Shown here piece by piece: positions 16,709 through 25,897 of a DNA stretch of 64,000 bases. A model generated the notes under the pieces. That model had not been told where the DNA came from and made no database searches. It saw only the letters and a list, made by a program, of their open reading frames with translations. Within the stretch, counting starts at the first letter, position 1. Each line of letters starts with the position of its first letter. Location: the NCBI GenBank assembly GCA_033851265.1, contig JAWWOW010000003.1, positions 248,001-312,000 on the forward strand. The letters run 5' to 3'. Both the position numbers and the translations under genes were made by a program. Source of the stretch: JAWWOW01 sp033851265 (lineage in GTDB: Bacteria; Actinomycetota; Actinomycetes; JAWWOW01).

Positions 16709-18265
16709 TTATCCACCTATTCGTTGTTCGGGGGTGCGCACTGCATGCGTGGCCGCCTCGGTTCGGCTGCGGAGGCCGAGCTTGGCCAGGACCTTGCCGA
16801 CGTGGTGCTCAACGGTCTTCGGGCTGATGAACAGCCGGTCGCCGATCTCGGCGTTGGTCAGCCCGTGTCCGAGTAGGTCGAGCACTTCGGCTTCTCGCTT
16901 CGTCAGTCCTTCCCTGCCCTTCGGGCCCGTACGGGCGGGAGCGCCCAACGACCGCAGCCAGGCGGCGGCTGCGTCGGCGTCGCGCGCTGCCGTCAGCCGC
17001 TCGAAGGACTCGAAGGCGGCGGTGGCCTCGGCGATCGCCACTTCGGGTCGATCAGCGACGAGCGCCTTGGCCAACTCGAACCGCGTCTGCGCGAGGTCAT
17101 GCGGCAGCTGCGCTTGCGCGAACGTTGCCAGTGCTTGGTTCAGACATGCGCGGGCATCGCCGGTGCCGGATGCCACGCAGATCTTGCCGCGGGCCAGCGC
17201 CGCAAGCGCCTTGAGATAGACACCCGACTGGTTGTTCGCGAGCTCGGTCAACCGCTCGGAAGACTTTGCAGCCGCCTCGACGTCGCCGGTTGCGATGTGT
17301 ACGTCGATGAGCAGCGCCTGTAACGGTCCCTCGAATGCGTCTTCCATGTCCGCTTGTAACGCGCGTTCAACCACATCCTGCGCGAGTGCGGTGTCACCGC
17401 GGGCAAGGTGCAACGCAGCCATCGGACGGGTTGCGTCAAAGTGTTGGTCGAGACCGTGCAGGAGCTGCGCGGCATCTTCGAACCGACCTTGCCGGACCCG
17501 CAAGTCTGCAAGCCGGCAGAGCGCGGCCGGGCGCGCAGCGAGATAGCCACCTTCGAAGATGCGAGCTGCGGTCGTCAGTTCAGTTTCTGCCTCAGCCCAT
17601 CGACCGGCTGCCGTGAGGATGCCGCCATAATGCACACGACAGAACGCCGCGATCGCGGAGTTGGGTCGTTGCCGAGCGAGACTGTCTGCGGCGCGCAGCC
17701 ACTGCTCGGCGCGGACGATGTCGTAGGTCCGCTCGCAGGTCGCGAAGAGCCCACAGAACACACCCTCGACGGTCGCGAGCTCTTCAACGTCACCGGCGCA
17801 GACGACCGCGAGCGCCTCGTCGATGTAGACCATGCCTTCCTCGGGATGACCCGAGAGCACCAGCATGACCCCGAGGAAACTGATCGCCTCGACCTCGAGG
17901 TCGCTGTCGCCAGTGCGCCGGGCAATTGCGCCTGCCTCGAGCAGCATTCGTCGCTGCTCCTCGAGCCCCTGGCCACCACGAGCCCGCGCGACGAGGACCC
18001 AGCCCCACTCTTGGCTGCCTTCGACCGCTTGCGCGAGCACAGTGAGGGCGCGCTGCATCCAGCCGTTGGCAACGGCCCAGTCGCCGTAGATGTTTGCGCG
18101 AAGCCACCACACGGTGCGCGCCGATCGGGCAGCGCCGAGGACGTTTTCTTCTTTGCGGTACGCCGAGAAGGCCTGCTCGTAGAGCTCGATCGCGTCGTTG
18201 TACTGCGCGTCGAAGTAGCGGGCTTGCGCCCGCTCCTCGAGTCTTACGCCGGTTTCGTCCCCCAC
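16709..18265 (-). CDS. LuxR-family regulator with TPR-like helical repeats
   Basis: About 518 residues. Most of the protein is tandem helical hairpins of TPR character (for example ARYFDAQYNDAIELYEQAF and AAGRWAEAETELTTAARIFEGG), a likely ligand or partner platform. The C-terminus carries a GerE/LuxR helix-turn-helix: LTKREAEVLDLLGHGLTNAEIGDRL followed by SPKTVEHHVGKVLAKL. There is no ATPase domain, so this is not a full LAL/MalT protein. I chose GTG 18265 because GGTGAG lies upstream; the start could be a little earlier. It lies between the sedolisin gene (56 bp upstream) and the FAD oxidoreductase gene (75 bp downstream). Confidence 0.82.
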   Translation of the reverse strand: MGDETGVRLEERAQARYFDAQYNDAIELYEQAFSAYRKEENVLGAARSARTVWWLRANIYGDWAVANGWMQRALTVLAQAVEGSQEWGWVLVARARGGQGLEEQRRMLLEAGAIARRTGDSDLEVEAISFLGVMLVLSGHPEEGMVYIDEALAVVCAGDVEELATVEGVFCGLFATCERTYDIVRAEQWLRAADSLARQRPNSAIAAFCRVHYGGILTAAGRWAEAETELTTAARIFEGGYLAARPAALCRLADLRVRQGRFEDAAQLLHGLDQHFDATRPMAALHLARGDTALAQDVVERALQADMEDAFEGPLQALLIDVHIATGDVEAAAKSSERLTELANNQSGVYLKALAALARGKICVASGTGDARACLNQALATFAQAQLPHDLAQTRFELAKALVADRPEVAIAEATAAFESFERLTAARDADAAAAWLRSLGAPARTGPKGREGLTKREAEVLDLLGHGLTNAEIGDRLFISPKTVEHHVGKVLAKLGLRSRTEAATHAVRTPEQRIGG

Positions 18266-18321
18266 AACGGCGATGATCTCACCGGGTAGCGGATTCGTCG
18301 CCTCGGCCGGAACAGCTGCGC

Positions 18322-20706
18322 CTACAGGGGAACATCGCCCGGGATGCCCCACGCAATGGAGGCGCCTCCGCCCTTGACGTACCACCTGCCGTTGGACGGC
18401 CGGTACACCGCAACGTCGGCGAATCCGTTACCGACGAAGTTCCCCTGCATTGGCATGTCATTGAAGGCGCCGTAGTGGATCGGCGATTGGCCTTTGACGT
18501 ACCAAGTGCCTTCCGATGGTCGGTACACGGTGAGCTCGGCGCGCCCGTCACCGAAGAAGTTTGCGGGAGCGGGGAGGTCGCCGGGGATTCCCCAGCCTGC
18601 ACTGGGCTGACCCTTGATGTACCACGTGCCGTGCGACGGCCGGAAGACGGCGAAGTCGGCGCGGCCATCACCGGTGAAGTCCCTGGCCATCGGCAGATCA
18701 CCCGGTACGCCGTTGTGCTTCATCGCTAGACCCTTGACATACCAGTTGCCCTCGGAGGGCCGGTAGACCGCAATGTCGGCTCGCCCGTCGCCGGTGAAGT
18801 CAGCTGGCACGGGGATGTCGCCGAGCACGCCCCAGCGCACGGCTGGTTGTCCCTTGACGTACCACGTGCCGGAGCTGGGTCGGAAAATGGTCAGGTCAGC
18901 GCGGTGGTCACCCGTGTAATCGGCCGGCACCGGGATATCACGAGGTACTCCCCAACGTGTGCTGGCTTGCCCCTTCACATACCAGGTGCCGCTGTCGGGC
19001 CGGTACACCGCAATGTCTGCGCGGCCATCGCCGGTGAAGTCAGCCGCGGGTGTCGACGTCGTCGGCAGCAAGATCGGAGCGAACTTGTCCCAGTTCACAA
19101 CGCCGAGCCCGGTGACTACGTCGTAACCCGGCCCGGTGCCATAGCTGCCGTTGAGATACGTCTGATCCAGATCGGTGATAGCGATGCGCGCCAGACCGTT
19201 CTTGTCGGTGCCAGCCGGTGCGCTGTATAGCGCCTGATGGATGTCGCCAACGCCCCACGGATAGTTGTGCAGGACCAGCTCATCGGCCAGCAGTCCCGCC
19301 GATAGGGGTGACGACAGGCTGGTCCCGCCAGTGAGATACACGTCCCGGGGCGCGCCGGGCGGTGCAGCGAAGATGCCGTAGCCGTGGTTCGGGGCAGCCG
19401 GAGCCGAGATGTCTGGGACGTCTCGAAATGGGCTATGGATCCGCCCGGACTGCCAATGCGGCTTGCCGAACAACGCGGATTCGCCCCCGCCCGAGCAGCC
19501 GCTCGTCTGCTGACACCATGTTGCCGCGTCCACGCAGCCGGGCCCAGGGCCTTCGTTGGAGCAGGCCCAGATGGACTCCCGGGTCGTTCCATCGAGCGAC
19601 AGATCGCTGCCACCAACGCCGACGACGTACGGCGAGGACGCGGGATAGCTAACGGTGTCGTCCGCGAACGCGGTGTCCGACACCTGGCACCACGACCCGG
19701 AGTCACCGGACGACGCGAACAGCGTCACACCGCTCGCAACGACGTATGACATCGCATCTTCGTAGGCGGCGAACACGTCGGCATAAGCAGGATCCGGGTC
19801 CTCGCAGAACCCCCACGACGTTGTCGCTGCGACAAGGCGAGGACCGATCGCCGGGTCGGCTGCGTCGTCACCGATGGCATAAAACGCGTCGAGGAACCCA
19901 TCGAACGTGTCGAGTGAAATTGGCCCGAAGTAGGCCCGCTGCCTGATCGTGGGCGCTACGCCCAGCAACGCTTCCTGGTCGAGTGCGACCTCGACGAAGG
20001 CGTCGCTGTTGTCGGGACCACCGTCGACGTTGACGGCCGTGTACTGACCGTTCGTCAGCGGATTTCCGATGCCTACCTCGGCTGCATAGTCCGACAACGA
20101 CGCTGGGTTCCAGTTGGACAGCTGGACGCTGGCGACGATCAACCCGAATGGGTTGGAACTTGGCGCGGTCGTTCCGTACGCCGAACGCACCGTGGTGCCG
20201 TTGTGCCCTGGGTTGGGCGGCGAACTGCTGCCTGTCCAATCGTGTGTGCGCGCGGGTGACGGCCGGGTCTCATCGCCGCCGACGGCCATTGTCACGAGCC
20301 CGCGCAACGAGGACGGCATCGTCGGCAATGGGTGCGCGACGCGCGAGCGCGCCGCAACGTTGCGGGCGCTGCCGAACAATCCGCGCAGGGATGTCGCAGG
20401 TGCGCTGGCGGTCACTGACCAACTGCGCTGGGCTGTCACCTTCAGCCCGAGCGCGCGAAGGACGCGAGCCACCCGATCCTGATCCGCGACAGTTGGGCGG
20501 AGGCCTGCTAGTTGCCGCTGGCGTTCCTGCCAGGTCAGACCCGGCGTACGGGCCAGCGCTTGCAGCGCGGCGCGGTTGTGCGGCTTCAGATACACCGTGA
20601 CGTGCTGGGTCGAACTACCGGCCGCGCGAGCTTGGCTCACGTACCCGAGCGGCAGCACAGTCGTGACGGCAACAGCGATGGCAAATACGCGACCTGGGAA
20701 TCGCAC
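18322..20706 (-). CDS. Secreted S53 (sedolisin-type) peptidase with six C-terminal FG-GAP-like repeats
   Basis: Sedolisins are acid-active serine-carboxyl peptidases. The 794-residue protein has a signal peptide (to about residue 28, SQARA), an activation pro-domain (30-145), then the catalytic domain with Glu239 and Asp243 (EVALD), the oxyanion Asp335 (SSGDSG) and nucleophile Ser463 (GGTSLSSP). YDVVTGLG (528-535) is the calcium-site motif. Residues 554-794 are six 40-residue repeats, ADFTGDGRADIAVYRPxxGTWYVKGQ type. GTG 20706 follows GGGGGGA; ATG 20733 is an alternative. Probably an extracellular scavenging peptidase whose propeller-like tail binds a surface. Confidence 0.9.
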   Translation of the reverse strand: MRFPGRVFAIAVAVTTVLPLGYVSQARAAGSSTQHVTVYLKPHNRAALQALARTPGLTWQERQRQLAGLRPTVADQDRVARVLRALGLKVTAQRSWSVTASAPATSLRGLFGSARNVAARSRVAHPLPTMPSSLRGLVTMAVGGDETRPSPARTHDWTGSSSPPNPGHNGTTVRSAYGTTAPSSNPFGLIVASVQLSNWNPASLSDYAAEVGIGNPLTNGQYTAVNVDGGPDNSDAFVEVALDQEALLGVAPTIRQRAYFGPISLDTFDGFLDAFYAIGDDAADPAIGPRLVAATTSWGFCEDPDPAYADVFAAYEDAMSYVVASGVTLFASSGDSGSWCQVSDTAFADDTVSYPASSPYVVGVGGSDLSLDGTTRESIWACSNEGPGPGCVDAATWCQQTSGCSGGGESALFGKPHWQSGRIHSPFRDVPDISAPAAPNHGYGIFAAPPGAPRDVYLTGGTSLSSPLSAGLLADELVLHNYPWGVGDIHQALYSAPAGTDKNGLARIAITDLDQTYLNGSYGTGPGYDVVTGLGVVNWDKFAPILLPTTSTPAADFTGDGRADIAVYRPDSGTWYVKGQASTRWGVPRDIPVPADYTGDHRADLTIFRPSSGTWYVKGQPAVRWGVLGDIPVPADFTGDGRADIAVYRPSEGNWYVKGLAMKHNGVPGDLPMARDFTGDGRADFAVFRPSHGTWYIKGQPSAGWGIPGDLPAPANFFGDGRAELTVYRPSEGTWYVKGQSPIHYGAFNDMPMQGNFVGNGFADVAVYRPSNGRWYVKGGGASIAWGIPGDVPL
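18325..19047 (-). repeat. Six 120-bp in-frame repeats encoding the sedolisin tail
   Basis: Each 40-codon unit encodes a calcium-loop-like DFTGDGRAD, then VYRPxxGTWYVKGQ and W/N-G-(V/I)-P-x-D-(I/L)-P. The spacing is constant and six units account for the stretch exactly. High similarity makes the region prone to slippage and assembly error. Confidence 0.8.
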
Positions 20707-20897
20707 GAAAGTCCCCCCTGGGACAGCAGCCATTCGATTCTGGGCGAACGGTCGCCCATACGTTAGAGGACGATGTGACCCGCAGTAAGGGACATCGCAA
20801 CGGCCCGGGAGCGTGTGTGTTAACGCAAATGGAGTAACCAATGACGCCGAGGCCGACCCGGGCTGGCTAGCAGCTCCGGTCGGCCTCGGGCCTTGGA

Positions 20898-21614
20898 TCA
20901 GCGGGTCGTGGCGGCGTACTCCGCTTGCGGTGCGAGCGTCACGGCGGCCTCGTCGAGCGGCTCGTCGCGAGCAATCTCGCGAGCCAGCAGCACCATCACG
21001 ACGATCAACGGGAGACCCATGACCGCGCCGGCAATTCCCTGCGGTGCAAACACAGTCGAGAAGACGACCGCCGGCGCGAAAGCAACTGCGACCCACCGTG
21101 ACACGCGGCCCGAGCGAAACAGACCGACGGCGAGCAGCACACTGCCGATAACAATGCCGCCGAAGAAGGGCGCCCCTACCGTGTTACCGAGATTGGTGTC
21201 GTGCAGCAAGGTGACGATGTATCCCGCCTTCGCGTCATCGGCGAGGTTGGATTGGCTGGCGGCGTACACCGACAGTCCGAGCCAGGCGATGACGAGCACT
21301 GCACCTGTGGTCCCGATGACGCCCAACGCCGCACCGACGGTTGCCGCGGCGCCACCGCGACGTCGGACCAACGAGGCGACCCCGGAAAAGGCCGCGGCCA
21401 GCAGCACCATGCCGACAATGCAGATCAGGCTGGCCGCCAGAACCCGGTGCGGCGCGGCGGCCGTTGCCGCGAGAGCTTTCAGTGCCTTGTCGGTCGTGCC
21501 GGCGTACTGAAACGAGCCCTTCGGAAAAAGCGCGTTGCCAGTTGCGAGTAGGACTGGCGCCGCGACGGTGGCGCCGGCCAGCATCTTGCGGCGGGTTCGA
21601 ATAGTCGTGTCCAT
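20898..21614 (-). CDS. Integral membrane protein of unknown function
   Basis: The 238-residue protein has about five to six hydrophobic segments (AGATVAAPVLLATGNALF; VLAASLICIVGMVLLAAAFSGV; VGAALGVIGTTGAVLVIAWLGLSVY; GGIVIGSVLLAVGLF; WVAVAFAPAVVFSTVFA; GLPLIVVMVLLA) and an acidic tail. ATG 21614 is fixed by GGAGG seven bases upstream. It is divergent from a sensor kinase gene with a palindrome between them, so it is a good candidate target of that two-component system. I cannot assign a family with confidence. Confidence 0.7.
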   Translation of the reverse strand: MDTTIRTRRKMLAGATVAAPVLLATGNALFPKGSFQYAGTTDKALKALAATAAAPHRVLAASLICIVGMVLLAAAFSGVASLVRRRGGAAATVGAALGVIGTTGAVLVIAWLGLSVYAASQSNLADDAKAGYIVTLLHDTNLGNTVGAPFFGGIVIGSVLLAVGLFRSGRVSRWVAVAFAPAVVFSTVFAPQGIAGAVMGLPLIVVMVLLAREIARDEPLDEAAVTLAPQAEYAATTR

Positions 21615-21699
21615 GGATTTGCCTCCGAGGTTGATTGCGTGTGCTTGAACGCTAGGGACGCAGAGACACGTCCCGCCTCGTTGCAGGCACCCCTTTTCG

Positions 21700-21717
21700 C
21701 TCCGTGCTGGCACGGAG
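21700..21717. promoter_or_regulatory. 18-bp palindrome between membrane-protein gene and two-component operon
   Basis: CTCCGTGCTGGCACGGAG has perfect 8-bp arms around TG. It lies 34 bp before the kinase GTG (21751) and 86 bp before the divergent membrane-protein ATG (21614), the position expected for a response-regulator dimer site. The regulator link is inferred. Confidence 0.4.
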
Positions 21718-21750
21718 GCGGTCGGCCCCAAGTCGTGACACGCTCGGGCC

Positions 21751-23811
21751 GTGACCGTCATCACGACAACCGAGGACATCCCGCTTCCGCACGTACGGGT
21801 GGCCGCAGTCGTGGGATTTGTGTGGGCACTCGTCAACGTCGCTCTGCTGGGCGTCGTGCTCTGGTTTTTCGCCATACTCAGCAGTGAGGGCATTGGTAGC
21901 GAAACGTGGCCGTCGCTCGGAGCGGCCGTCGTCGCCGCGGGGATCGGCTCCGCCGTCGGGGCGACGATCGTTGCCCGCTTCCCGCGAAACCCCGTCGGAT
22001 GGCTCGTCCTCGGCGCGTTGTCGCTGTACGTCCTCAGTGGCCTTTTCATGTACTACGCACGGGTGGCACTGCTCACTGATCGCGACTGGCCGGGTGCTGC
22101 TTTCGCGGGTGCGCTTGATGTTGCCCTGTGGGTGCTTGTCTTCGGCACGATCGCCGCCATGCTGCTGCTCTTCCCCGATGGCCGGCCGCCTGCCGGCGCG
22201 CGCTGGCGGACCATTACGAGGGCGCTTCCCGCACTCTTCGCGGTCACGTTCGGGCTGGTGCTGGTTTCGCACGGGACGCTCGATCCGCCACTGGACGCCA
22301 CCACCGATCCGCTCTACATCAGCGCGTTCGATACACCGGCAGCCGATCTGGTCAAGCTCGTCCTCCTCTTCTGCTGCTTCGCACTTCTCGTCGCCGCCCT
22401 TGTCTCGGTGTTCGTCCGGTACCGATCAGCCGAACCCGCGCAGCGCTTCCAACTCAAATGGCTGCTGGTGGCCGCCACTACGTTGCCGCTGACATTGCTC
22501 GCCTGCCTGACGCTCGCCTTGTTCGACCCCGGTATCGGGGAGGCGGCTGGGTCGTACGGTTTCGCGGTCCTGCTGCTTGTCATCCCGGTGACGATTGCCC
22601 TCGCGATCAGCAAGTACAAGCTGTACTCGGTTGACCGGTTCGTCGACTCAGCGTTGGTACATCTAGCCCTCACGGCTCTGCTCGTCGGCGTCTATGGAGC
22701 AATCGTTCTCGGGTCGAGCAGCATTGCCGGAGACGGCGGGCGACGATCCCCGGTAGCGGTTGCGGTCGCCACCTTGCTCGTCGCGGCAGTGGTGGCTCCG
22801 CTGCGCCGACGACTGCAGGTCGGCGTCAATCGACGGTTCCACCGGCGCAGGTTCGACGCCGTGCACGTCGTCGAGGACTACGTACGCCGCCTGCGCGACG
22901 ACAAGGCGTCGTTGTCGGAGCTGGAAACGACGATGGCTCGCGCACTCAGCGACCCGACGCTCGAGTTGGGTCTCTGGCAGGCCGAGTCGGGGTCGTACAC
23001 CCGTATGGACGGCACCGCGCTCCCCGCTGTCGACCCGTCGCGATCGCTTTTCCACGTCAGGCGCGGCGACGCGCACGTGGCTGTCTTGGTCCACGACCCG
23101 TCTCTCGATGTCGAACCCTTGCTCTTGGATTCGATCACCCGAGCGGCATCGTTGCCGATCGACAATGCCCGCTTGCAGGCCGAGGTGCTCGCCCGGCTGG
23201 AGGAGGTGCGCGCGTCGCGCCAGCGCATCGTGACCGCGACGTACGAAGAACGTCGCCGCATCGAACGCGACCTGCACGACGGCGCCCAGCAGCGGCTTGT
23301 CTCCTTGGCGTTGTCGCTGCGACGGGCGCGGGACCAGGTGGGACAGCAGTCCGCCGAAATGCTTGATCGTGTCGCGGAGGAACTCTCCGATGCCGTGCGC
23401 GAGCTTCGCGAACTAGCCAGAGGGATTCACCCGGCCAGCTTGACCGAGGAGGGGCTGGCGGCGGCGATCGAGTCATTGGCCGACCGGACACCACTGCAGG
23501 TGATCGTCGACGTACCGGATGATGCGATGTCGGACGACGTGGCCGCCGCGGCGTACTTCACGGCCTGCGAGGCGATCACCAACGCCGTCAAGCACGGCCA
23601 GGCCGCGCACCTCGCTATCAGAGGCGAGATCCGTGACGGCGTTTTCTACCTGGAGGTTTCCGACGACGGTATTGGCGGAGCGTCGACCAGCACCGGAGGT
23701 GGGCTGCAAGGTCTCGTGGACCGGCTCGAAGCACTCGGTGGTCGGCTCGACGTGAACAGTGCGCCCGGTGCCGGCACCGTCCTCCGTGCGGAGCTGCCGT
23801 GCGTGCAGTAG
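21751..23811 (+). CDS. Membrane sensor histidine kinase (HisKA_3/NarL-type)
   Basis: The 686-residue kinase has an N-terminal membrane domain of about eight to ten helices (residues 15-345), a linker with a GAF-like region (about 370-480), then the HisKA_3 motif EERRRIERDLHDGAQQRL with phospho-acceptor His509. The HATPase follows: TACEAITNAVKHGQA (N box) and VSDDGIGGAS...GGGLQGLVDRLEALGG (G boxes). GTG 21751 is the only start near the first helix. The stop overlaps the start of the cognate regulator by 13 bp. The stimulus is unknown, but a multi-helix input suggests envelope or lipid-associated signals. Confidence 0.9.
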   Translation: MTVITTTEDIPLPHVRVAAVVGFVWALVNVALLGVVLWFFAILSSEGIGSETWPSLGAAVVAAGIGSAVGATIVARFPRNPVGWLVLGALSLYVLSGLFMYYARVALLTDRDWPGAAFAGALDVALWVLVFGTIAAMLLLFPDGRPPAGARWRTITRALPALFAVTFGLVLVSHGTLDPPLDATTDPLYISAFDTPAADLVKLVLLFCCFALLVAALVSVFVRYRSAEPAQRFQLKWLLVAATTLPLTLLACLTLALFDPGIGEAAGSYGFAVLLLVIPVTIALAISKYKLYSVDRFVDSALVHLALTALLVGVYGAIVLGSSSIAGDGGRRSPVAVAVATLLVAAVVAPLRRRLQVGVNRRFHRRRFDAVHVVEDYVRRLRDDKASLSELETTMARALSDPTLELGLWQAESGSYTRMDGTALPAVDPSRSLFHVRRGDAHVAVLVHDPSLDVEPLLLDSITRAASLPIDNARLQAEVLARLEEVRASRQRIVTATYEERRRIERDLHDGAQQRLVSLALSLRRARDQVGQQSAEMLDRVAEELSDAVRELRELARGIHPASLTEEGLAAAIESLADRTPLQVIVDVPDDAMSDDVAAAAYFTACEAITNAVKHGQAAHLAIRGEIRDGVFYLEVSDDGIGGASTSTGGGLQGLVDRLEALGGRLDVNSAPGAGTVLRAELPCVQ

Positions 23812-24452
23812 TCGCCGAGGACGACGTCCTGCTGCGCGCCGGTCTCGTCCGAGTCCTGAGTGAGGCGGACATCGAGGTTGTCGCCGACGTCGGCGATGCC
23901 GACAAGCTGCTCATCGCCGTCGACGAACACACGCCGGACGTCGTCGTTACCGACGTACGCATGCCACCAACGCATCGCGATGAAGGGACTCGCGCTGCGC
24001 TTGCGATCCGGGCGAAGCAGCCGGGCGTCGGCATCCTCGTCCTGTCACAACACGTTGAACCGAGGTATGCCGAACGCCTGCTGCGTGAGCACTCGCACGG
24101 GATCGGCTACCTGCTCAAGGACCGCATTGCCGTGATCAGCGACTTCGTCGACGCCGTGCGCCGGGTCGCGGCAGGCGGCAGCGTCATCGACAGTGACGTC
24201 GTGTCGGTGCTGCTGTCGCGGTCAGCCGCGCAGAGCACCCTGGCCATCCTGTCGCCCCGGGAACGTGAGGTGCTCGCTCTCGTGGCCGAAGGGCGGTCCA
24301 ACACCGCCATCGCCGAGGAGCTCGTCTTGACTTCCCGGACCGTCGAGACGCATGTGGCCAACGTCTTCACCAAGCTCGGTCTCGCCGAGGTTCCGAGCGA
24401 CAACCGGCGGGTTCTCGCCGTGCTCGCCCACCTGCGTGCCGGCGGGACCTGA
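23799..24452 (+). CDS. NarL/LuxR-family response regulator
   Basis: The 217-residue protein has a receiver domain with acidic pair Asp8/Asp9, phospho-acceptor Asp52 (VVVTDVRMP), and a C-terminal LuxR helix-turn-helix (LSPREREVLALVAEGRSNTAIAEEL, then SRTVETHVANVFTKLGL). It starts at GTG 23799 inside the end of the kinase gene, so synthesis of the pair is coupled. It probably binds the palindrome at 21700-21717 and controls its own operon and the divergent membrane protein; this is inferred from layout only. Confidence 0.9.
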   Translation: MRAVVAEDDVLLRAGLVRVLSEADIEVVADVGDADKLLIAVDEHTPDVVVTDVRMPPTHRDEGTRAALAIRAKQPGVGILVLSQHVEPRYAERLLREHSHGIGYLLKDRIAVISDFVDAVRRVAAGGSVIDSDVVSVLLSRSAAQSTLAILSPREREVLALVAEGRSNTAIAEELVLTSRTVETHVANVFTKLGLAEVPSDNRRVLAVLAHLRAGGT

Positions 24453-24483
24453 CGCGCGCGTCAGTCAACGCTACGGTCACGTC

Positions 24484-25896
24484 GTGGCACTGGAGGGGAT
24501 AGGCGCACTCCTCGACCGTTGGGAGACCGAGCGGCCGGAAGCTACGGCCGTCGTCACCGCCGAGCGCACATGGTCGTTTGCCGACCTGGCTGCTGCGGTT
24601 CGCTCGCTCGCCTCGGCGCTCCACGAGGCAGGCGTACGCCGCGACGACGTCGTCCCGCTCGTTGACGTCGCCGGTGCCTTTGCCCTGGCGACGGTGCTCG
24701 CCGCAGCGCGAGTGGGTGCGACAGCCGCACCGATGAACCCGCGGTACACCGCGGACGAGTTGCGCACACTTCGGGAGATCGGCGGAGCGTGCGCAATTGC
24801 CGCCGCGGGAGATGCGTTCCGCGACAACCTCGACGGCGTGGTCCTCGGTCCGGAAGCGATGGACAGTGGTGGGGACCACGTCGATGACGCCGGACAGAAC
24901 GCCGTCATGTTGTTCACCAGCGGCACGACCGGCCTGCCAAAACCAGTGCCCGTCCCGACCGCGACATTGCTCGCGCGCCTCACGCCGTACGCCGATCCGC
25001 CGCAGCGCCAGATCCGGATGCTCTGCGTGCCGATCCATCACGTCGGTGGGTTGATCGGCGCACTCGTGAGCCTCGTCGGCGGGCACTCGCTCGTCGTACA
25101 GCCGCGCTTCGAGCCGGCGGAGTGGTTGCAGCTCGTCGAGCAGCATCGGGTGCAGCTGACCTTCGTCGTACCGACCATGCTCGCGCGCATCGCCGAGCAC
25201 CCCGACATGGCGAAGCGGGACCTGTCGAGCTTGCAGACCGTGACGTACGGCGCAAGCCCGATGCCGGAAGATCTCGTCGTCCGGCTGACGCGGGCAATGC
25301 CGAACGTCGGCTTCGTCAACACGTTCGGGCAGACCGAGACGCTCGGCGGCATCACGCTCTCGACACCGGCGGACCATCACCACCCACTGCATCGCACGTC
25401 CGTCGGCAAGCTCGTGCCCGGTGTGCAGATCCGCGTCGTCGATCCCGACAGTGGCGATGACGTCATCGCTGGTGACGTCGGCGAGCTCCTGGTCGCGTCG
25501 ACGCAAAATGTCACCGATGGCTGGCAACGCACCGGTGACCTCGTGCGCGTCGACAGCGACGGCTACCTCTACGTCGCCGGTCGGCTGTCGGACACCATCA
25601 ACCGTGGCGGGGAGAAGTTCGGACCGATCGAGGTGGAGACGGTGCTGCGCGAACACCCCGCGGTGCGGGACGTCGCCGTCGTCGGCGTACCCGACCCCGA
25701 GATGAACGAGCGGGTCGGTGCCGTCATCGTCACCGCCACGAACGTCACGGTCGATGAGCTGCAAGAGTTCTGCGCCGGGAAGCTCGCGCGGTACAAGACA
25801 CCGGAGCGGGTGCTGTTCGTCGACGAGGTACCGCTGACCGACCTAGGCAAGACCGACCGTCGCGCCATCGTGCGGCTACTCACAGGGGAGGACTGA
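24484..25896 (+). CDS. AMP-binding acyl-CoA ligase (ANL superfamily)
   Basis: The 470-residue protein has the ANL core motifs: VMLFTSGTTGLPKPVPV (A3 phosphate loop), YGASPMP and NTFGQTET (A5), GWQRTGDLVRVDSDGYLYVAGRLSDTINRGGEKF (A7-A8), and the C-terminal catalytic lysine region DEVPLTDLGKTDRRAI. It is somewhat short for the family (usual about 500-550). Such enzymes activate carboxylic acids as adenylates and then CoA esters; the substrate is not evident. GTG 24484 is the start. The next gene begins one base after the stop, so they are co-translated. Confidence 0.88.
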   Translation: MALEGIGALLDRWETERPEATAVVTAERTWSFADLAAAVRSLASALHEAGVRRDDVVPLVDVAGAFALATVLAAARVGATAAPMNPRYTADELRTLREIGGACAIAAAGDAFRDNLDGVVLGPEAMDSGGDHVDDAGQNAVMLFTSGTTGLPKPVPVPTATLLARLTPYADPPQRQIRMLCVPIHHVGGLIGALVSLVGGHSLVVQPRFEPAEWLQLVEQHRVQLTFVVPTMLARIAEHPDMAKRDLSSLQTVTYGASPMPEDLVVRLTRAMPNVGFVNTFGQTETLGGITLSTPADHHHPLHRTSVGKLVPGVQIRVVDPDSGDDVIAGDVGELLVASTQNVTDGWQRTGDLVRVDSDGYLYVAGRLSDTINRGGEKFGPIEVETVLREHPAVRDVAVVGVPDPEMNERVGAVIVTATNVTVDELQEFCAGKLARYKTPERVLFVDEVPLTDLGKTDRRAIVRLLTGED

Positions 25897-25897
25897 C

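Noticed and set aside
14531..18265. A secondary-metabolite cluster (FAD oxidoreductase, methyltransferase, LuxR regulator, DrrAB exporter)
   Set aside because: No polyketide, peptide, terpene or other core synthase is present, and the exporter is 23 kb away.
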